From positions 124,001 through 188,000 of the forward strand of contig NZ_BSSU01000010.1 in NCBI RefSeq assembly GCF_030161415.1: a stretch of 64,000 nucleotides of DNA, read 5' to 3'. Positions 61,653 through 64,000 of this stretch are shown piece by piece. A model generated the notes under the pieces. That model saw only the letters and a list, made by a program, of their open reading frames with translations. It had not been told where the DNA came from and searched no databases. Within the stretch, counting starts at the first letter, position 1. Each line of letters starts with the position of its first letter. A program made the position numbers and the translations under genes. Source of the stretch: Thalassotalea eurytherma (GTDB lineage Bacteria; Pseudomonadota; Gammaproteobacteria; Enterobacterales; Alteromonadaceae).

Positions 61653-63527
61653 TTAAATCTCGTCGACTGAATGGCCTGATAAAGCCGTTTTTATTGATGA
61701 GTCCATACGGCGCTCAGCAAATGCTGCCGTTTGTTGGTTAACGTGTTCAATTGCAGCTTCAATAGCATCAGTATCACCATTTTGGCTAGTTTCAGCTAAT
61801 TGACTAATTGCGTGTTTAATAGTGCTTAGCTCTTGCTCAGAAAGTAAATGAGCGTCTACAGCTAATGCTGACTCTAACGCTTCAATAACGCGTGCTGCTT
61901 CAACTTGTTGCTCTTTAAGCATACGTGCTTCAATATCAGCTTTAGCATTAGACATTGAGTCTTTTAGCATCTGCGCGATTTGAGTTTCTTCTAAACCAAA
62001 TGATGGTTTAACAACGATAGATGATTCAACACCCGTTGATTTTTCCATAGCGCTCACTTCAAGTAAACCATCGGCATCAACCTTAAAGGTTACGCGAATA
62101 TGGGCTGCGCCAGCGGCCATTGGTGGAATATCTCGTAATTCAAATCGTGCTAATGATCGACAATCATCAACTAATTCTCGCTCACCTTGTAATACGTGAA
62201 CAGCCATTGCTGTTTGACCATCTTTAAAAGTGGTAAATTCTTGTGCTTTAGCAACTGGGATGGTGGTATTACGTTCAATCACTTTTTCTACCAAACCGCC
62301 CATCGTTTCAAGGCCCAACGACAATGGAATGACATCAAGCAATAACATGTCTGAATCTGGCTTGTTGCCAACTAACACATCAGCTTGAATTGCCGCGCCA
62401 ATTGCGACAACTTTGTCTGGATCTATCGAAGTCAGTGGCGTTTTATTAAAATACTTTTCTACTTCTGCGCGCACCATAGGTACACGTGTAGAGCCACCAA
62501 CCATCACCACTTCTTCTACCATGTCGGTTGATAAACCTGCATCTTTCAATGCTCGTCGACATGCTCTAAGGGTTTTCGTCACTAACGATGAAATTAATGT
62601 TTCAAAGGTTGATTTTGAGACTTCACCTTGCCAGGTTTTATTGTCATCAAGAGATAGCTCAACAGTTGCAACGTCGCTTAACGTTAGGGCTTCTTTTAAT
62701 TCTCTTGAACGCACAGCTAACTGGCGTTCTATTTGTGGCGACAATGGTCGAGTCAAACCAGCTTGCTCAATTAAGTGCTCAGCAAGTGCAACATCAAAAT
62801 CGTCACCACCTAATGCCGAATCACCGCCCGTCGCAAGTACTTCAAAAACACCTTTATTAAGACGTAGTATTGAAATATCAAACGTACCACCACCTAAATC
62901 ATAAACAGCAATAACGCCGTCAGTATGACCTTCATGCGCAGTATCTAAACCATAAGCTACAGCTGCTGCAGTAGGCTCATTTAACAAACGTAAAACATTT
63001 AAGCCAGCAAGTTTTGCCGCATCTTTTGTGCTTTGTCGTTGTGCATCATCAAAATATGCTGGTACCGTAATCACGACACCTTCTAGCTCGCCACCTAACG
63101 ATTTTTCTGCGCGCGCGGCTAAGTTTTTTAAGATTTCACTAGAGACTTGCACCGGATCAACTTCACCTGCACGCGTAAGTAGCGTTGGGTGATTTTCTTG
63201 ACCTGCAAAATGATAAGGTAATGAAGGGTATTTCGCTTGGATATCGCTTAAGCTGCGGCCTATTAATCGTTTAGCCGATACAATGGTATTTTGAGGATCT
63301 GACACACTCACTTGATGAGCTTCGTCACCGACTAGAGTACCGCTCTCTTGATAACTTACTATTGACGGAACAATATCATTACCCTGCTCGTCAGAAAGTG
63401 TTTTTGGTAGTCCACTTTGCACACTAGCTACTAAAGAGTTAGTTGTGCCTAAATCAATACCGGCCGCTAAACGGTGCTCATGAGGAACGGTACTTTGACC
63501 TGGTTCAGCAATTTGTAATAAGGCCAT
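61653..63527 (-). CDS. hscA: Fe-S cluster assembly chaperone HscA (Hsp70 class)
   Basis: The 624-residue specialised Hsp70 helps release the Fe-S cluster from IscU. The ATPase domain has [27 protein letters not shown] and [14 protein letters not shown], plus [13 protein letters not shown]. The substrate-binding domain follows ([23 protein letters not shown]). The N-terminal [11 protein letters not shown] matches HscA rather than DnaK. It works with the J-protein HscB encoded upstream. The long frame on the opposite strand at 62413-62904 is a shadow. Confidence 0.97.
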   Translation of the reverse strand: MALLQIAEPGQSTVPHEHRLAAGIDLGTTNSLVASVQSGLPKTLSDEQGNDIVPSIVSYQESGTLVGDEAHQVSVSDPQNTIVSAKRLIGRSLSDIQAKYPSLPYHFAGQENHPTLLTRAGEVDPVQVSSEILKNLAARAEKSLGGELEGVVITVPAYFDDAQRQSTKDAAKLAGLNVLRLLNEPTAAAVAYGLDTAHEGHTDGVIAVYDLGGGTFDISILRLNKGVFEVLATGGDSALGGDDFDVALAEHLIEQAGLTRPLSPQIERQLAVRSRELKEALTLSDVATVELSLDDNKTWQGEVSKSTFETLISSLVTKTLRACRRALKDAGLSTDMVEEVVMVGGSTRVPMVRAEVEKYFNKTPLTSIDPDKVVAIGAAIQADVLVGNKPDSDMLLLDVIPLSLGLETMGGLVEKVIERNTTIPVAKAQEFTTFKDGQTAMAVHVLQGERELVDDCRSLARFELRDIPPMAAGAAHIRVTFKVDADGLLEVSAMEKSTGVESSIVVKPSFGLEETQIAQMLKDSMSNAKADIEARMLKEQQVEAARVIEALESALAVDAHLLSEQELSTIKHAISQLAETSQNGDTDAIEAAIEHVNQQTAAFAERRMDSSIKTALSGHSVDEI

Positions 63528-63556
63528 AATGGGGCTCTTTAACTAGATTGAAAAAT

Positions 63557-64000
63557 TTACAGTTCAAATAACTGATCTTCAATGCGATCAAGTTCAATCT
63601 GTAGTTTTTGATAAAATTTTAACTTACGTAAGTGCTCAGATGCTGCCATATTTGCGTCATCATTTTGCTGCGCTAATTGTACTTGTAACTCACTAAAAAG
63701 CGATTGATATTCGCTATCTAGCTCTTGGCTAGCGGCAAATAAAGCATCATCAGGATTAGCGGCGTGTTTAACATCATCGAGTAATTCACGCAATTCCATT
63801 TGACGCATCAAGAACATCGTATCTTTAACAGTGCTTTGTTCATCTGGCATATCAACACCACGCAACTCAAGCATATATTGAGCACGCTTTAGCGGTGTTT
63901 TTAAGGTTTGATAGGCGTCATTGATCATGGAAGATTTTTGCACCGCTAACAATTGCTCTTGACTAGAAGCATGAGCAAATCTATCTGGGTGCATAGATTT
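63557..64000 (-). CDS. hscB: Fe-S cluster assembly J-protein HscB (5' truncated by window)
   Basis: The visible 147 residues contain the J-domain HPD (KSMHPDRFA) at the window edge, then INDAYQTLKTPLKRAQYMLELRG and the C-terminal IscU-binding helices (MELRELLDDVKHA, FYQKLQIELDRIEDQLFEL). The first ~30 residues lie beyond 64000, so the Met at 63994 is not the start. HscB delivers IscU to HscA. hscA begins 29 nt later. Confidence 0.95.
   Translation of the reverse strand, partial: KSMHPDRFAHASSQEQLLAVQKSSMINDAYQTLKTPLKRAQYMLELRGVDMPDEQSTVKDTMFLMRQMELRELLDDVKHAANPDDALFAASQELDSEYQSLFSELQVQLAQQNDDANMAASEHLRKLKFYQKLQIELDRIEDQLFEL

Noticed and set aside
62413-62904. 163-codon open frame on the plus strand
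   Set aside because: It lies entirely antisense to hscA, whose motifs are intact; it is Ser/Thr/Val-rich shadow coding with no SD.
1-64000. CRISPR array, prophage, rRNA or complete IS element
   Set aside because: No regularly spaced repeats, phage structural genes, rRNA sequence or transposase frames were found on either strand.

Overview
The window looks like chromosomal DNA from a marine, AT-rich gammaproteobacterium of the Alteromonadales, most likely Colwelliaceae (Thalassotalea/Colwellia type). This placement is inferred from gene content: FlgO/FlgP/FlgT flagellar outer-membrane proteins, a long-form isocitrate lyase, enlarged PstA/PstC permeases, a GlyGly-CTERM secreted protein, and the tkt-epd-pgk-fba order. 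No phage, CRISPR array, rRNA or complete insertion sequence is seen. Mobile DNA is limited to one 170-bp MITE-like element. Gene decay is frequent: an SDR oxidoreductase, a RegB-like sensor kinase, a chalcone-isomerase-like gene and a GGDEF gene survive only as remnants.

Layout. 1-6.4 kb: the tail of a PKD/GlyGly-CTERM exoprotein, a small membrane protein, a LysR regulator divergent from an aldo/keto reductase followed by a wrecked SDR gene, an MBL-fold hydrolase, a formylglycine-enzyme-like lipoprotein and an OprP-type porin. 6.5-13 kb (mostly minus strand): DUF808, a CheX-receiver fusion, a DUF3943 outer-membrane protein, a TPR membrane protein ending in a degenerate HisKA-like helix, a secreted EEP-family hydrolase and DUF5329. 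13.3-18.5 kb: universal stress protein, two gene remnants, a DHFR-like reductase, the MITE, flgP-flgO divergent from flgT, tRNA-Arg(CCT), ygjV and a putative 44-residue membrane protein.

18.6-34.3 kb is central carbon metabolism: a GhrA-type reductase, then tkt, epd, pgk and fba, an MscS channel overlapping a DUF481 protein, then the glyoxylate shunt. In the shunt, aceA and glcB flank a LysR gene and an LrgA/LrgB pair. 34.5-38.7 kb: a secreted orphan, an ECF sigma/membrane anti-sigma-like/periplasmic coiled-coil operon, oxyR, and ppiC.

38.7-47.5 kb is a phosphate block: pstC-pstA-pstB-phoU behind a clear Pho box, then DUF47-pit. No pstS is present. 47.7-53.2 kb: yegS, a thioredoxin-like protein, a chemoreceptor with an unusual histidine-bearing membrane domain, and ahpC/ahpF, which are plausible OxyR targets. 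53.2-61.2 kb: MoxR-DUF58-transglutaminase, MipA/OmpV, a GGDEF remnant, a DUF2145 protein with a small hydrophobic exported partner divergent from an HTH regulator, and yiaA. 61.3-64 kb: the end of an isc operon (hscB-hscA-fdx), with hscB running off the window.
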